The translations under genes were made by a program, and so were the position numbers. Of a stretch of DNA of 6,180 nucleotides, positions 5,855 through 6,180 are shown in pieces (positions within the stretch are counted from its first letter, which is position 1; each line of letters starts with the position of its first letter). Below the pieces are notes generated by a model. It saw only the letters and a list, made by a program, of their open reading frames with translations. It made no database searches and was not told the origin of the DNA. Source of the DNA: Thermoplasmata archaeon. GTDB lineage: Archaea; Thermoplasmatota; Thermoplasmata; Thermoplasmatales; Thermoplasmataceae. Where the stretch lies: positions 1 through 6,180 of the forward strand of contig JAJZKL010000080.1 in assembly GCA_021804185.1 (NCBI GenBank), in the 5' to 3' direction.

Positions 5855-6180
5855 TTGTATATTTTTCTTATAACTCAGCAAACCCTTAAAACATTGCTGA
5901 AGCAGAAAGTTGCGAACCCGGATCTGAAGGAGAGGTTCTGGAGGCAACTGACGAAGAATAAAAATTGCTGTGTTGTTGCTTATTTTAGGTCACTTAAAAT
6001 ACTTCCTGAATTATTTCTTTATGTTCGTCCAAAAAACCTTGGCAGTGGTTCTAGAATTTCTGAAGCATTTGAGTACATTACCGGATCATAATCCTTTGAA
6101 TACCGACAAACGGCCTATCGTTGCTGATTTTCATTCTCTGAGATCTCCGTATCCAACGTGGGAAGAAAAATATACAATTA
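5855..6180 (+). pseudogene. Unidentified reading frame, probably frameshifted, running off the right edge
   Basis: I do not recognise the family. A first frame is open from 5855 to a stop at 6091 and has no ATG; TTG codons at 5855 and 5894 are the only likely starts. TTATAA at 5868-5873 lies 21-26 nt before TTG 5894, which would fit a leaderless start there. The piece reads protein-like (VANPDLKERFWRQL, YFRSLKILPELFLYVRPK). A second frame, offset by +1 and open from 5952 to the window end, becomes protein-like after about 6037 (VLEFLKHLSTLP, NTDKRPIVADFHSLRSPYP, TWEEKY). Removing one A from the A6 run at 6031-6036 joins them as YVRPKTLAVVLEFLKHL. This suggests one gene broken by a 1-nt insertion, a sequencing error, or less likely a +1 recoding event. 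A decayed transposase is one possibility given the position next to a tRNA, but no catalytic motif is visible. The 59 nt between the tRNA and 5855 hold only the T-rich terminator and a loose repeat of GAAGCC. Confidence 0.4.

Noticed and set aside
5597..5947. Minus-strand open frame of 116 codons
   Set aside because: It runs straight across the tRNA-Thr gene and its promoter and has no recognisable domain.
5855..6091. The 78-codon plus-strand frame as a complete small gene
   Set aside because: Its last ~18 codons look less protein-like than the +1 frame over the same bases, and it has no ATG. It is better described as part of a frameshifted longer gene.
5776..6180. Attachment-site duplication of the tRNA 3' end
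   Set aside because: I looked for a second copy of the T-arm/acceptor sequence to the right of the tRNA and found none in the window; a distant copy outside cannot be excluded.
1..6180. CRISPR array, insertion sequence ends, riboswitch or new defence system
   Set aside because: No regular direct repeats, terminal inverted repeats, structured leaders or defence-type domains were seen on either strand.

Overview
The window looks like a stretch of ordinary archaeal chromosome, most likely from a Thermoplasmatales-like (Thermoplasmatota) organism. The lineage is an inference. It rests on BRE/TATA-type promoters placed so that transcripts would start at or next to the start codon, a Shine-Dalgarno site only at the internal gene of an operon, a tRNA with no encoded CCA, and frequent AGG/AGA/ATA codons. 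No rRNA or lineage marker gene is present to confirm it.

Layout, left to right. Bases 1-512 (+) are the 3' two thirds of an enoyl-CoA hydratase with both catalytic glutamates. It ends 2 nt from the stop of a convergent gene. On the minus strand, reading from right to left, come: a 14-TM drug-efflux-type MFS transporter (5552-4137); a two-gene unit of a GlcD-like FAD oxidase (4078-2687) and a GlcF-like Fe-S protein (2694-1468), overlapping by 8 nt; and an M19 (renal-type) dipeptidase (1429-515). Divergent from the transporter, on the plus strand, is tRNA-Thr(UGU) at 5723-5795. It is followed by a short spacer and an unidentified reading frame that seems to be broken by a +1 frameshift and runs off the right edge.

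How the genes may work together. GlcD and GlcF very probably form a membrane-associated 2-hydroxyacid dehydrogenase (glycolate, D-lactate or similar) that passes electrons from FAD through Fe-S clusters to the quinone pool. There is no GlcE gene. The GlcF N-terminal CCG domain has lost every cysteine while the C-terminal CCG domain is intact. The dipeptidase has its own promoter, whose BRE/TATA abuts and overlaps the end of glcF, so it can be expressed separately. The hydratase, dipeptidase and oxidase suit a peptide- and organic-acid-scavenging heterotroph, but the sequence does not show that they share a pathway.

I do not see a new defence, mobile or RNA-guided system here. The most useful leads are the cysteine-free CCG domain in GlcF, the promoter-defined start of the dipeptidase, and the frameshifted reading frame downstream of the tRNA.
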